Source of the DNA: Mixta theicola
GTDB lineage: Bacteria > Pseudomonadota > Gammaproteobacteria > Enterobacterales > Enterobacteriaceae
Length of the DNA stretch: 64,000 bases
NCBI RefSeq assembly: GCF_002895925.1
Contig: NZ_NWUO01000013.1
Coordinates: forward strand, 1 to 64,000
Direction of reading: 5' to 3'
Each line of letters begins with the position of its first letter. Within the stretch, counting starts at the first letter, position 1. The notes beneath the pieces were generated by a model. It saw nothing but the letters and a program-made list of their open reading frames with translations, did no database searches and was not told the origin of the DNA. This document shows positions 55,016 to 63,982 of this stretch, in pieces. Both the position numbers and the translations under genes were made by a program.

Positions 55016-56470
55016 ATGAACGCTAAACTGAGTCTGGCGGCGGTAAGCCTTGCATTAATGGCGGCGCCGGCGCTGGCAAACCCTTCGGCTTTAACTGCCC
55101 GTCCCAATATTATTTTACTGTTCGCTGATGATATGGGCTGGGCCGATATTTCCGTTCAGGGCGCAAAAACGCCTACCGCGCATCTTGACCGACTGGCGGC
55201 GACCGGCCAGCGCTGGACTAATTTTTATGTTTCCTCACCGGTCTGTTCGCCCAGCCGTGGCGGGCTGATGACCGGACGGCTGGAGACGCGCACCGGGCTG
55301 TATGGCACGCAAACGCCGGTACTGTTGGAAAAAGATCCCGACGGCTTTCCCGCCGATGAGCTGACTATCGCCGACTCGCTGCGGCAAAATGGCTATCACA
55401 CCATCATGTACGGCAAATGGCATCTCGGCAATCATGCGCAGGATTTTCCCACCCGCCACGGCTTTGACGAATGGTTCGGCATTCCCATCAGTAACGACTG
55501 TTACAGTACGCAGGTCGATCTGTTTGATGGCCTGACCTCCTCCGATCCGCAGATCTTTAAAAATACCCTTGCCATCGTCGAAAAAAGCAACAGCCAGCCG
55601 CGCCAGGCGTACTGGAATGTGCCGCTCTATCACTCTTATCAATATAAAGGCAAGCAGGTCGATTATCTGGTGCCTCAAGGATTTCAACAGTCCAGCTTTA
55701 CGCAAGTGGTGACGGAGAAAGCGGTAAACTACATCGGCGAACATAAGAACCGCCCTTTCTTTATGTATATGGCTTACCCGCAAACGCATGTGCCGCTGTT
55801 TGGCTCGCCAGAGTTTAAAGGCAAGGGTCATAACCGCTACGGCGATATTATGCTGGAGATTGACTGGTCAGTGGGCCAGATTTATCAGGCGCTGGAAAAG
55901 AACCACCTGGCGGAAAACACCATCGTCATGTTTACCTCTGATAATGGTCCCTGGTTGATGTATGACAAATATGGCATTTCCGGCTCGGCGCTGCCGTTAC
56001 GCGACGGAAAAAGCACCGCCTGGGAAGGCGGCCTGCGCGTGCCCTTTATTATTAACTGGCCCGGTAAAATCAAGCCAGCCGTGGTAGAAGATATTGGCAG
56101 CACGCTCGATCTACTGCCCACGCTGATGAGGCTCACCGGCAGCACCCATGCACAACAAACGCTGGATGGCTTTGATTTAAGCGCCGCTTTTTTACAGCGT
56201 CAGCCCAGCCCGCGCACCTTTATGCCCTACTTCTACAAAGGCGAAATGGAGGCGTGGCGCGAAGGAGATTATAAGCTGGTTTTTACACAGTATGAGGGCG
56301 GACAGCCGGTACGGTTAAAACAACCGCTGCTGTTTAACCTGCGTATCGATAGCGGCGAGCAGCATAATGTCGCCGCGCAGGAGCCCGAACGTTATCAGCG
56401 CCTGATAACCAGCGCGCAGGATTATCTGCTGTCGCTGGGAGAAAAGCGCGCGCCGCTGTTTGATATTTAA
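55016..56470 (+). CDS. Periplasmic sulfatase (formylglycine type)
   Basis: A 484-residue sulfatase precursor. Residues 1-21 form a signal peptide (cleavage after ALA). The sulfatase signature is CSPSRGGLMTGR, with Cys as the residue converted to formylglycine; the metal site includes LFADDMGWADIS and TSDNGPWLMYDKYG, and KWHLG is present. It hydrolyses a sulfate ester, probably of a carbohydrate or aryl compound. It would be matured in the cytoplasm by the neighbouring anaerobic enzyme before export. Confidence 0.92.
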   Translation: MNAKLSLAAVSLALMAAPALANPSALTARPNIILLFADDMGWADISVQGAKTPTAHLDRLAATGQRWTNFYVSSPVCSPSRGGLMTGRLETRTGLYGTQTPVLLEKDPDGFPADELTIADSLRQNGYHTIMYGKWHLGNHAQDFPTRHGFDEWFGIPISNDCYSTQVDLFDGLTSSDPQIFKNTLAIVEKSNSQPRQAYWNVPLYHSYQYKGKQVDYLVPQGFQQSSFTQVVTEKAVNYIGEHKNRPFFMYMAYPQTHVPLFGSPEFKGKGHNRYGDIMLEIDWSVGQIYQALEKNHLAENTIVMFTSDNGPWLMYDKYGISGSALPLRDGKSTAWEGGLRVPFIINWPGKIKPAVVEDIGSTLDLLPTLMRLTGSTHAQQTLDGFDLSAAFLQRQPSPRTFMPYFYKGEMEAWREGDYKLVFTQYEGGQPVRLKQPLLFNLRIDSGEQHNVAAQEPERYQRLITSAQDYLLSLGEKRAPLFDI

Positions 56471-56607
56471 CGGCACCGGCCTGCCCCGCAAAACCAGTCT
56501 CAGCACAGAGAAGCGCGCTGAAAAGTGACACTAACTGTAACGCAGCCCGACGTTTTCAAAATCGTGTTCACTAATGGATTGCTTCAGCACGCTCTGGCGG
56601 CCAGAGT

Positions 56608-56643
56608 GAAAAAACCGCTCAGGTTTCCCTGGGCGGTTTTTTG
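56608..56643. terminator. Terminator between sulfatase and monooxygenase genes
   Basis: AAAAAACCGCTCAGG, short loop, CCTGGGCGGTTTTTT; A and T runs on both sides suit both convergent genes. Confidence 0.85.
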
Positions 56644-56666
56644 CATTTAGCGCCGGGTTTATCACC

Positions 56667-56957
56667 TCAGGCCAGCACTTTCAGTTTAATCACCTGCAGC
56701 TCGGCGCGATCTTTAATGGTTTCCATCAGGCGCAGAAACGGTGCGGCTTCACTGTGCTGCTGCAGATGCGCTGCGGATTCCCAGCGCTCCAGCAGGACAA
56801 AGCGCTGCGGATTATCCAGATCCTGATGCAGCTGATACTGCTGGCAACCCGGCTCGCCCTGTACTGCGCGCTCTACGGTACGCAGCGCCTGCTCAACGAT
56901 TTCCGCCTCGCCTGCTTTCGGGATCACGGTTGCGACAATAGCGATAACTTCACTCAT
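56667..56957 (-). CDS. YgiN-like antibiotic-biosynthesis-monooxygenase (ABM) protein
   Basis: A 96-residue dimeric ferredoxin-like fold protein: VIAIVATVIPKAGEAEIVEQ, GEPGCQQYQLHQDLDNPQRF and VLLERWESAAHLQQHSEA are the ABM signature. Related proteins act as quinol monooxygenases or quinone-linked redox factors; the substrate is unknown. AAGGAG precedes the ATG at 56957. Confidence 0.85.
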   Translation of the reverse strand: MSEVIAIVATVIPKAGEAEIVEQALRTVERAVQGEPGCQQYQLHQDLDNPQRFVLLERWESAAHLQQHSEAAPFLRLMETIKDRAELQVIKLKVLA

Positions 56958-57162
56958 TTTGTTTCTCCTTCGATCGGTTTGATACATAGCGTCAGGTCAG
57001 AATAAACGATATTGCGCCGCGATCGCATATCGATTGCAGTCAGAAGGCATGGAGCGCTTAGATTTGGCGTATAACCGCCGATTTTTTATGCTTGAAATTC
57101 CTGAATCGGCCAATATATAGCGTTGAGGATTATCTGAAACTTAATTGTCAGGAGCCTGGCGA

Positions 57163-57423
57163 ATGAAACCGTGCGATGAAACCCTCCCTCAACAGCCGCA
57201 AAAACTGATGGCGGCGGCTAATCAGGACTCCGTTCAGGAGTTGCTCTCCCTGCTACGGCAGCAAAATTTGCCGCCGGAAACCACGCTGGCAAACCTGGCG
57301 GTGGCGATGTCTCAGCTGATGGCGGATACTGGCTGCCACCAGTTTATCCTCAGCAATCCGCTCTCTCAGCTGCTGGTGCTGCTGCAAACCGGCGCGCCCA
57401 CCCACAGCCATATGACCCACTAA
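57163..57423 (+). CDS. Hypothetical protein (86 aa)
   Basis: MKPCDETLPQQPQKLMAAAN at the start, then a Leu-rich helical part (QELLSLLRQQNLPPETTLAN, AVAMSQLMADTGCHQFI) and a His-rich end HSHMTH. CAGGAG precedes the ATG. Codon use is normal for the host. No family recognised. Confidence 0.5.
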   Translation: MKPCDETLPQQPQKLMAAANQDSVQELLSLLRQQNLPPETTLANLAVAMSQLMADTGCHQFILSNPLSQLLVLLQTGAPTHSHMTH

Positions 57424-57648
57424 GGCGCGTCTTCTGCAGGCGGCAGCCTGGCCTGCCGCTTCCCCTGTTTTGCCCCGCCGCCTCTCGTCACCGACTCATA
57501 GCGTCTACACTTATCCGGTTACCGGATAAAGGGCCGTCATCGCAGCGGCCTGCTCTACACTTTTTGATAAACGCAATGTGGGCAGTGCTGCCAGGCGCTG
57601 AAGCGCCACGGCTGCTGCCATCCCCTCATCCTGTTATGGGAGACCGTT

Positions 57649-58140
57649 ATGGCTCAGCAACGAATAATGCGCCTGCGCATCAACGGCAAAGAACACCCTC
57701 TGGCGCTTGATGCGCGCGTAACCCTTCTTGATGCCCTGCGCGAATACGCTAACCTGCCGGGCGCTAAAAAAGGCTGCGATCACGGTCAGTGCGGCGCCTG
57801 TACCGTGCATATCGACGGCGAACGGGTATTAAGCTGCCTGACGCTGGCCGCGCAGGCGGAAGGACATGAAATCACGACCATCGAAGGGCTGGCTGGACCG
57901 GATGAAACGCTGCATGCGGTGCAGGCGGCCTTTTTACGCCACGATGCCTTCCAGTGCGGCTACTGCACGCCGGGCCAGATTATGTCCGCCGTGGCCTGTA
58001 TTAATGAAGGTCATGCCAACAGCGACGATGAAATCCGCGAATATATGAGCGGCAACATCTGCCGTTGCGGCGCCTATCCCTTTATTGTTGCGGCGGTGCG
58101 CGAAGCGGCGCAGCAGCTGCAACAGGAGCAGACGGCATGA
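57649..58140 (+). CDS. Aldehyde oxidoreductase, 2Fe-2S subunit (PaoA-like)
   Basis: A 163-residue iron-sulfur subunit of the xanthine-oxidase family. The plant-type 2Fe-2S site is CDHGQCGACTVHIDGERVLS and the second cluster is FQCGYCTPGQ with NICRCGAYP. It matches E. coli PaoA (YagT) but lacks its roughly 50-residue Tat leader, starting directly at the ferredoxin domain. GGGAG precedes the ATG. It overlaps the FAD subunit gene by 4 bases. Confidence 0.9.
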   Translation: MAQQRIMRLRINGKEHPLALDARVTLLDALREYANLPGAKKGCDHGQCGACTVHIDGERVLSCLTLAAQAEGHEITTIEGLAGPDETLHAVQAAFLRHDAFQCGYCTPGQIMSAVACINEGHANSDDEIREYMSGNICRCGAYPFIVAAVREAAQQLQQEQTA

Positions 58141-59135
58141 GAGAATTTGACTATCTGCGCGCCGAAGAGATCGCCGGCGCGACGGCAGCCACCAGCGTGC
58201 CGGGAAGCCGCTTCCTGGCAGGCGGCACCACCTTAATCGACCTGATGAAATGCGACGTCGAACAGCCTGACCGGCTAATCGATATTACCTCTTTAGCCGG
58301 GATGTCGGCCATTGAGCTGGACGATGGCGTGATCCGCATCGGCAGCCTGTGCAAAATGAGTCAGGTGGCGCAACACAACGCCTTGCAAAACGTCGCGCCC
58401 GCATTGATACAAAGCCTTACCAGCGCCGCCTCCGCCCAGCTTCGCAATATGGCGACCATCGGCGGCAATATTATGCAGCGTACGCGCTGCAGCTATTTTC
58501 GCGATCCGCGCGGCTATCAAAACTGCAACAAACGTCATCCCGGCTCCGGCTGCGCCGCCCGCAGCGGCATAAACCGCAATCATGCGGTTCTGGGCAACAG
58601 CGAACAGTGCATTGCCGTCTATCCGGGCGATCTGGCGGTGGCGCTGACCGCGTTCGATGCCACGCTGCTGCTGCAGGCGGTGGACGGCAACCAGCGGCGC
58701 GTAACAGTCGAAGATTTTTTACTGCTGCCGGGCGATCGTCCCGATCGGGAACAGGACTTACATGCCGGTGAAATAATCACCGCCGTAGAGATACCGCTGA
58801 CCGCTGCCCTGCAGCGCTCGCATTATCTGAAAGTACGCGATCGCAGTTCGTATGAATTTGCCGCCGCCAGTGCCGCCGTCGGGCTGGAGCTGGAGGAGGA
58901 TGGCGTTACGCTGCGTGAGGTACGCATTGCGCTGGGCGGCGTCGCGACCAGGCCCTGGCGGCTACGCGCGCTGGAACAGGCGCTGCGTGGCAAGCCGTTT
59001 AACGAGCAGCTGCTACGCGATTTGGCGCCGCTGTCCATGCAGGAAGCCAGCGCGCTGGCGCACAACGGTTACAAAATTACGCTGGCGCCACGCGTTATCG
59101 TGCGGGCGTTGCTGAACGCGGGAGGCATGGCATGA
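58137..59135 (+). CDS. Aldehyde oxidoreductase, FAD subunit (PaoB-like)
   Basis: A 332-residue FAD-binding subunit. SRFLAGGTTLIDLMKCDVEQ and ATIGGNIMQRTRCSYFRDPR bind FAD; the stretch CNKRHPGSGCAARSGINRNH probably carries the extra 4Fe-4S cluster seen in PaoB (several Cys). The start at 58137 overlaps the stop of the upstream gene (ATGA). Confidence 0.92.
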   Translation: MREFDYLRAEEIAGATAATSVPGSRFLAGGTTLIDLMKCDVEQPDRLIDITSLAGMSAIELDDGVIRIGSLCKMSQVAQHNALQNVAPALIQSLTSAASAQLRNMATIGGNIMQRTRCSYFRDPRGYQNCNKRHPGSGCAARSGINRNHAVLGNSEQCIAVYPGDLAVALTAFDATLLLQAVDGNQRRVTVEDFLLLPGDRPDREQDLHAGEIITAVEIPLTAALQRSHYLKVRDRSSYEFAAASAAVGLELEEDGVTLREVRIALGGVATRPWRLRALEQALRGKPFNEQLLRDLAPLSMQEASALAHNGYKITLAPRVIVRALLNAGGMA

Positions 59136-61435
59136 GCGAGACCATTAAACGACATAACCCCGGCACCGCTGCCGACGCGCTGCAGGGGCTGGGCACCCGC
59201 CGCGATCGGGCCGACGGAAAGCTGAAGATTATGGGGCAGGCGCGCTACGCCGTCGATCATCCGGTAGATAACCTGTGTCATGCGGTGGTGGTGCAGTCCT
59301 CAGTTGCCGAAGGGGAAATCAGCCATATCGATGCCGAAACCGCGCGCCAGATGCCGGGCGTGCTGGCGGTTTACACCCATGAAAGCGGGCTGACCATTCA
59401 TCCGCCCGCCACCTTCGCCAACGGCGGCGCGGCGGCGCAATCCTTTGTGCCGCTGCAAAGCCCGCGCGTGCGCTGGAATGGACAGCATGTGGCGCTGGTG
59501 GTAGCGGAAACGCTGGAACAGGCGCAGGCCGCAGCGGCCAGCATCCATATTGATTACGTTGCGCAACCGGCGATTATCCATCCGGACGATCCCCTCGCTC
59601 AGCCAAAGCCGGTAGCCGATCTGGATGTGGACTGGGGCGACGCCCAACAGGCGCTGCAGCAGGCGAGCGTCTCGATTAGCGGCACCTATACCACGCCGCG
59701 CGAATATAACCTGCCGATAGAGCTACACGGCTGCATTGCCGACTGGCGCGACGGCGAGCTGACCTTGTGGGAGCCGAGCCAGTGGGTCGGCGGCGCGCGC
59801 AACGTGGTTTCGCAGTGGATGGGTATCGATATTGAGAAGGTGCGGGTTCTTTCGCCGTTTACCGGCGGCGGCTTCGGTTCGAAAGGCGGTATTCAGCCTC
59901 ATTCAGCGCTGGCCTGCGCGGCCTCGCGCTCGCTGGGCCGCCCGGTCAAACTGGTGCTAACGCGAGGACAAACCTTTACCGGCTTCGGTGGTCGCCCCCG
60001 CACCCATCAGCAGCTTACGCTGGCCGCCAACAGCGAGGGCAAACTACAGGCGATCGTCCATGAAAGCTGGAACGAAACCGCCCGTGAGGATACGCATCTT
60101 GAACCGTGCAACTCGGTTACCGCGCTGATGTATGCGGTGCCTAATTTTCATTCCCGTCATCGGCTGGTGCCGGTCAACACCGTTAATCCCGGCTGGATGC
60201 GCGCGCCGGGCGAAAACCCCAGCAGCTGGGCGCTGGAAGTGGCGATGGACGAGCTGGCGTATGCGCTGAAGCTCGATCCGCTGGAGCTACGCCTGCGCAA
60301 CTACGCGGAGAAAGATCCGCAGGCCAACCTGCCGTGGAGCTCGCGTCGGCTACGCGAGGCTTATTCCGCCGGCGCACAGGCTTTTGGCTGGGCGCAGCGC
60401 CCGCTGGCGCCTGGCACCCTGCGCGAAGGTCGTCAGCGCATCGGCTGGGGTATGGCTTCCGGCAGCTATCCGGTGCGGCGTACGCCGGGCGAAGCGGGGA
60501 TCAAACTTAGTCAGGACGGCAGGCTGGAGGTGCGCAGCAGCGGTGCGGATATTGGCACCGGCACCTATACCATTCTGGCGCAAACCGCCGCCGACGTGCT
60601 GAGCGTGCCGTCAGAGCAGATCGATGTGCTGCTGGGCGATACCGACCTACCGCGTGCGCCGGTGGCCGGCGGCTCGCAGCTAGCGAACCTGCTAACCGCC
60701 GCCGTGTATAAAACCGCCCTTAAGCTGCGCGAGGAGCTGATTACGCTGGCGATCGGCAGCGCCGAATCGCCGCTATTCGGGGCCAGACGCGAGGATGTGA
60801 TACTGGCGGAAGGCCAGCTGCGGCTGTTCAGCCAGCCGGGCAGCAGCCTGAGCTTTACCGATCTGCTGCGCGTCGCCGGACGGGAAACGCTGGAGGTCCA
60901 GGCGGATACTTTCCCTTCCAACGCCACGCAGAAAGATCGCGAGGCCGCTGACCGCACCTCGTCAAAAATGATCCCGCCCACCTCCGGCGGTTTTTCGGCG
61001 CACAGCTGGAGCGCTATTTTTGTCGAGGTGGCGGTTGATGAGGATTTCGGCACCGTGCGGGTGCGCCGTATCGTTGGCGCTTTCGATAGCGGCCGTCTGT
61101 ATAACCCGAAGCTGGCGGAAAGCCAGTGGATCGGCGCGATGGTGATGGGGATTGGTCAGGCGCTGATGGAGGAAGGATTGCTCGATGATGATAATGGCCG
61201 CGTGCTGAACGCCAGCCTGGCGGACTATCTGGTGGCGGTCAACGCCGACATTCCGCATATGGAAGCGATTAACGTCGGCGAACCGGACTATCAGGCCAGC
61301 GCGCTGGGCGGCAAAGCGGTAGGCGAGCTGGGCATCGTCAGCGTGGCGGCCGCCATCAGCAATGCGGTGTTCCACGCAACCGGCAAACGCATCCGCGATC
61401 TGCCGATTACGCTGGAGAAAATGTTAGCGGACTAA
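59132..61435 (+). CDS. Aldehyde oxidoreductase, molybdenum subunit (PaoC-like)
   Basis: A 767-residue molybdopterin (cytosine dinucleotide) subunit. It contains SPFTGGGFGSKGGIQPHSAL, MRAPGENPSSWALE and ALGGKAVGELGIVSVAAA with the catalytic Glu of GGKAVGELG. The enzyme oxidises aldehydes, often aromatic, to acids. It closes a translationally coupled three-gene operon. The dedicated chaperone (PaoD) that inserts the cofactor is not next to it. Confidence 0.93.
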   Translation: MSETIKRHNPGTAADALQGLGTRRDRADGKLKIMGQARYAVDHPVDNLCHAVVVQSSVAEGEISHIDAETARQMPGVLAVYTHESGLTIHPPATFANGGAAAQSFVPLQSPRVRWNGQHVALVVAETLEQAQAAAASIHIDYVAQPAIIHPDDPLAQPKPVADLDVDWGDAQQALQQASVSISGTYTTPREYNLPIELHGCIADWRDGELTLWEPSQWVGGARNVVSQWMGIDIEKVRVLSPFTGGGFGSKGGIQPHSALACAASRSLGRPVKLVLTRGQTFTGFGGRPRTHQQLTLAANSEGKLQAIVHESWNETAREDTHLEPCNSVTALMYAVPNFHSRHRLVPVNTVNPGWMRAPGENPSSWALEVAMDELAYALKLDPLELRLRNYAEKDPQANLPWSSRRLREAYSAGAQAFGWAQRPLAPGTLREGRQRIGWGMASGSYPVRRTPGEAGIKLSQDGRLEVRSSGADIGTGTYTILAQTAADVLSVPSEQIDVLLGDTDLPRAPVAGGSQLANLLTAAVYKTALKLREELITLAIGSAESPLFGARREDVILAEGQLRLFSQPGSSLSFTDLLRVAGRETLEVQADTFPSNATQKDREAADRTSSKMIPPTSGGFSAHSWSAIFVEVAVDEDFGTVRVRRIVGAFDSGRLYNPKLAESQWIGAMVMGIGQALMEEGLLDDDNGRVLNASLADYLVAVNADIPHMEAINVGEPDYQASALGGKAVGELGIVSVAAAISNAVFHATGKRIRDLPITLEKMLAD

Positions 61436-61497
61436 CCCCTCTGGCGGAATGGTTCTAAGCTATAGAGCAACGCAAAGCTGAAAACCGGAGGAGAAAA

Positions 61498-62958
61498 ATG
61501 GCTAACGACCATTTCGCTAATGGACTGAATACGGCGCAGGCGCTGGAGCAGCTGGATGCGCTCTATTACCAGGCGGTGAGCGCCCTGCGTGACGCCATTA
61601 AAGCCTTTGTCGAGGAAGGCACGCTGCCGGATCCGCAGGCGCGTGCCAATGGGCTGTTCGTCTACCCGGAACTGCGTATCAGCTGGGACGGCGCTTCACC
61701 ACAAAAAAACCGCAGCCGGGCATGGGGACGATTCAGCCACGCCGGAAGCTATGCCACTACCATTACCCGTCCGGAACTGCTGCGCCATTATCTGCGCGAG
61801 CAGCTGGCGGTTATCGAACGTGATTATGACGTCACGATAGCCGTTGGCCCGTCGCGCCAGGAGATTCCTTTTCCTTACGTGATTGACGGCTCCGATATTG
61901 GGCTGGACCGCTCAATGAGCAGCGCGCTGGCAAAGCATTTTCCTACTACCGATCTGGCGAATATTGGCGATGAAACGGCAGACGGCATTTTTAACACCTC
62001 CAGCATTTTTCCCCTGAGCCATTTTGACGCGCTGCGTACGGATTTTTCTCTGGCGCGTCTGCGACATTACACCGGCACGCCGCCGGAGCATTTCCAACCG
62101 TTTGTGCTGTTTACCAACTATACGCGCTACGTTGATGAGTTTGTGCGCTGGGCCTGTGAGCAGATTAACGATGAGAGCAGCCCGTATACCGCGCTCTCCT
62201 GCGCTGGCGGCGCGCTGATCGCAAAAGAAACGGAGGATGCCGAAGCCGCGCTCACCAATCTGGCGTGGAAAAAGCATCAAATGCCCGCCTGGCACCTGAT
62301 TTCGCCGAACCAGCATGGCATTACGCTGGTGAATATTGGCGTCGGGCCGTCGAATGCGAAAACTATCTGCGATCATCTTGCGGTGCTGCGTCCGCACGCC
62401 TGGCTGATGATCGGCCACTGCGGCGGCCTGCGGGAAAGCCAGCAGATCGGCGATTATGTATTGGCGCATGCCTACCTGCGTGACGATCACGTGCTGGATG
62501 CGGTGCTGCCGCCGGATATTCCAATCCCCAGCATTGCCGAGGTGCAGCGTGCGCTGTATGACGCCACTAAGGAGATCAGCGGGATGCCGGGCGAAGAGGT
62601 AAAAATGCGGCTGCGTACCGGTACGGTGGTCACCACCGACGATCGCAACTGGGAGCTGCGCTATTCAGCTTCGGCGCTGCGCTTTAATCTCAGCCGTGCG
62701 GTCGCAGTGGATATGGAGAGTGCGACCATCGCCGCACAGGGCTATCGCTTTCGCGTGCCCTACGGCACCCTGCTTTGCGTTTCCGATAAACCGCTGCACG
62801 GCGAGATTAAGCTGCCCGGCCAGGCTAACCGCTTTTATGAGGGGGCCATTTCCGAACATCTGCAAATCGGCATTCGGGCGGTGGAGCTGCTGCGCGCCGA
62901 GGGCGACAAGCTGCATTCGCGTAAGCTACGCACTTTTAACGAGCCGCCATTCCGTTAA
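61498..62958 (+). CDS. amn: AMP nucleosidase
   Basis: Amn splits AMP into adenine and ribose 5-phosphate and is regulated by ATP and phosphate. The 486-residue product (E. coli 484) has the N-terminal regulatory domain (SHAGSYATTITRPELLRHYL) and the C-terminal nucleoside-phosphorylase domain (LMIGHCGGLRESQQIGDYVL, VAVDMESATIAAQGYRFRVP, with the catalytic Asp in CVSDKPLHGE). GGAGGAG precedes the ATG. In E. coli amn also lies in the asn-tRNA region. Confidence 0.97.
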   Translation: MANDHFANGLNTAQALEQLDALYYQAVSALRDAIKAFVEEGTLPDPQARANGLFVYPELRISWDGASPQKNRSRAWGRFSHAGSYATTITRPELLRHYLREQLAVIERDYDVTIAVGPSRQEIPFPYVIDGSDIGLDRSMSSALAKHFPTTDLANIGDETADGIFNTSSIFPLSHFDALRTDFSLARLRHYTGTPPEHFQPFVLFTNYTRYVDEFVRWACEQINDESSPYTALSCAGGALIAKETEDAEAALTNLAWKKHQMPAWHLISPNQHGITLVNIGVGPSNAKTICDHLAVLRPHAWLMIGHCGGLRESQQIGDYVLAHAYLRDDHVLDAVLPPDIPIPSIAEVQRALYDATKEISGMPGEEVKMRLRTGTVVTTDDRNWELRYSASALRFNLSRAVAVDMESATIAAQGYRFRVPYGTLLCVSDKPLHGEIKLPGQANRFYEGAISEHLQIGIRAVELLRAEGDKLHSRKLRTFNEPPFR

Positions 62959-62993
62959 ATCTGTACTCAGACGCTCAGCCAGCCCAGCTTAAA

Positions 62994-63545
62994 TCAACAG
63001 ACAGCCACCTGCGCGGTACGCGGCAGCACCATCAGCATATCGCCGCAGGTCAGCAGCAAATTAATGCCCTGCCCGTTTAGCGGCCATTCACGCAAAAATT
63101 CGATGACCTGCGGCGGCAGCTGCGGCGCCACGGCGCGGCGTTCCTGAATGCCCGGACCGCGCAGGCGCAGCGTCAGGCCGCCGTTAAGCGCCGGCACCTC
63201 CAGAATCATCGTCCCACCCGCCGCCGCGACGGCGTGCAAATCGGGATTACTGTCGCTGTGCAGCAGCGCCAGAGCCGCAGGCCGTTGATGACTCAGCGGC
63301 GCGCTACTGGCCTGATGCAGGCGCTCGCGCAGCGCTGGCGTATCCAGATATTCATCCAGCCACAGCGGGGTATCCGCTTCGTTCAGGGTCGTGAGCAGCG
63401 CGGTAGCCGCAGGCGACAGGCCCGCCCACCGCTGAGCGCAGGGCAGCGTGACGACCACGCCCGCTTCGTTCATTGCTTTTAAAATTCGGCGCAGCACGGG
63501 CTGCGTCTCTACTACAGGACGGTTCAGGCTCGCCAGTAAGCTCAT
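62994..63545 (-). CDS. phnH: Phosphonate C-P lyase subunit PhnH (orphan)
   Basis: PhnH is a PLP-transferase-like protein needed for the C-P lyase core complex (PhnGHIJ). The 183-residue product shows the family features RRILKAMNEAGVVVTLPC, TPLWLDEYLDTPALRERLHQ, GGLTLRLRGPGIQERRAVAP and the final GINLLLTCGDMLMVLPRTAQ. GGAG precedes the ATG. PhnG should lie directly upstream but none is found there, and amn converges downstream. Confidence 0.85.
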   Translation of the reverse strand: MSLLASLNRPVVETQPVLRRILKAMNEAGVVVTLPCAQRWAGLSPAATALLTTLNEADTPLWLDEYLDTPALRERLHQASSAPLSHQRPAALALLHSDSNPDLHAVAAAGGTMILEVPALNGGLTLRLRGPGIQERRAVAPQLPPQVIEFLREWPLNGQGINLLLTCGDMLMVLPRTAQVAVC

Positions 63546-63982
63546 GTTTTTCTCCGTTATTTATCGTCAGATATTCAGGCGTTAAGTTCGCTGGCGGGAT
63601 TGCAGTCCTGCTCCAGCGAATTCTGGCTAAAGCGGGTACGGGCATATTGAGGAGAATTAACAGAATGCATCAGCATCAGGGTGCCGATGTCGGCTCGGCG
63701 CAACGGTCGCTATTTCCTCGCTCTGCCGCAGCGAATAGGGTACAGCCCGGTGACTACTTTGCCGCAGCTAAATGACAGGCGGGTTACGCGGTGATGGCAG
63801 CGGGATGAATTTGCGTTAAGGCCAGCGCTGCGGCCTTAAAAAGTAACAATAATGAATAAAAATAACTCTGCGCACCGTTTTAAATGACAGCCGTAGTTTT
63901 ACCGCTACGCCAGATGTCAGGGAGCAAAATCTATTTTATCTGTCACAATTAAGTGATACAGAACGGTAAAAAGAGCGGGCAA
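63546..63982. other. Intergenic region right of phnH
   Basis: Two short overlapping frames compete here: plus strand 63666-63776 (MHQHQGADVGSAQRSLFPRS) with AGGAG upstream, and minus strand 63575-63676 (MLMHSVNSPQYARTRFSQNS) with no ribosome binding site but coding-like composition. Neither is convincing. The right part is AT-rich and probably a promoter region. Confidence 0.35.
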
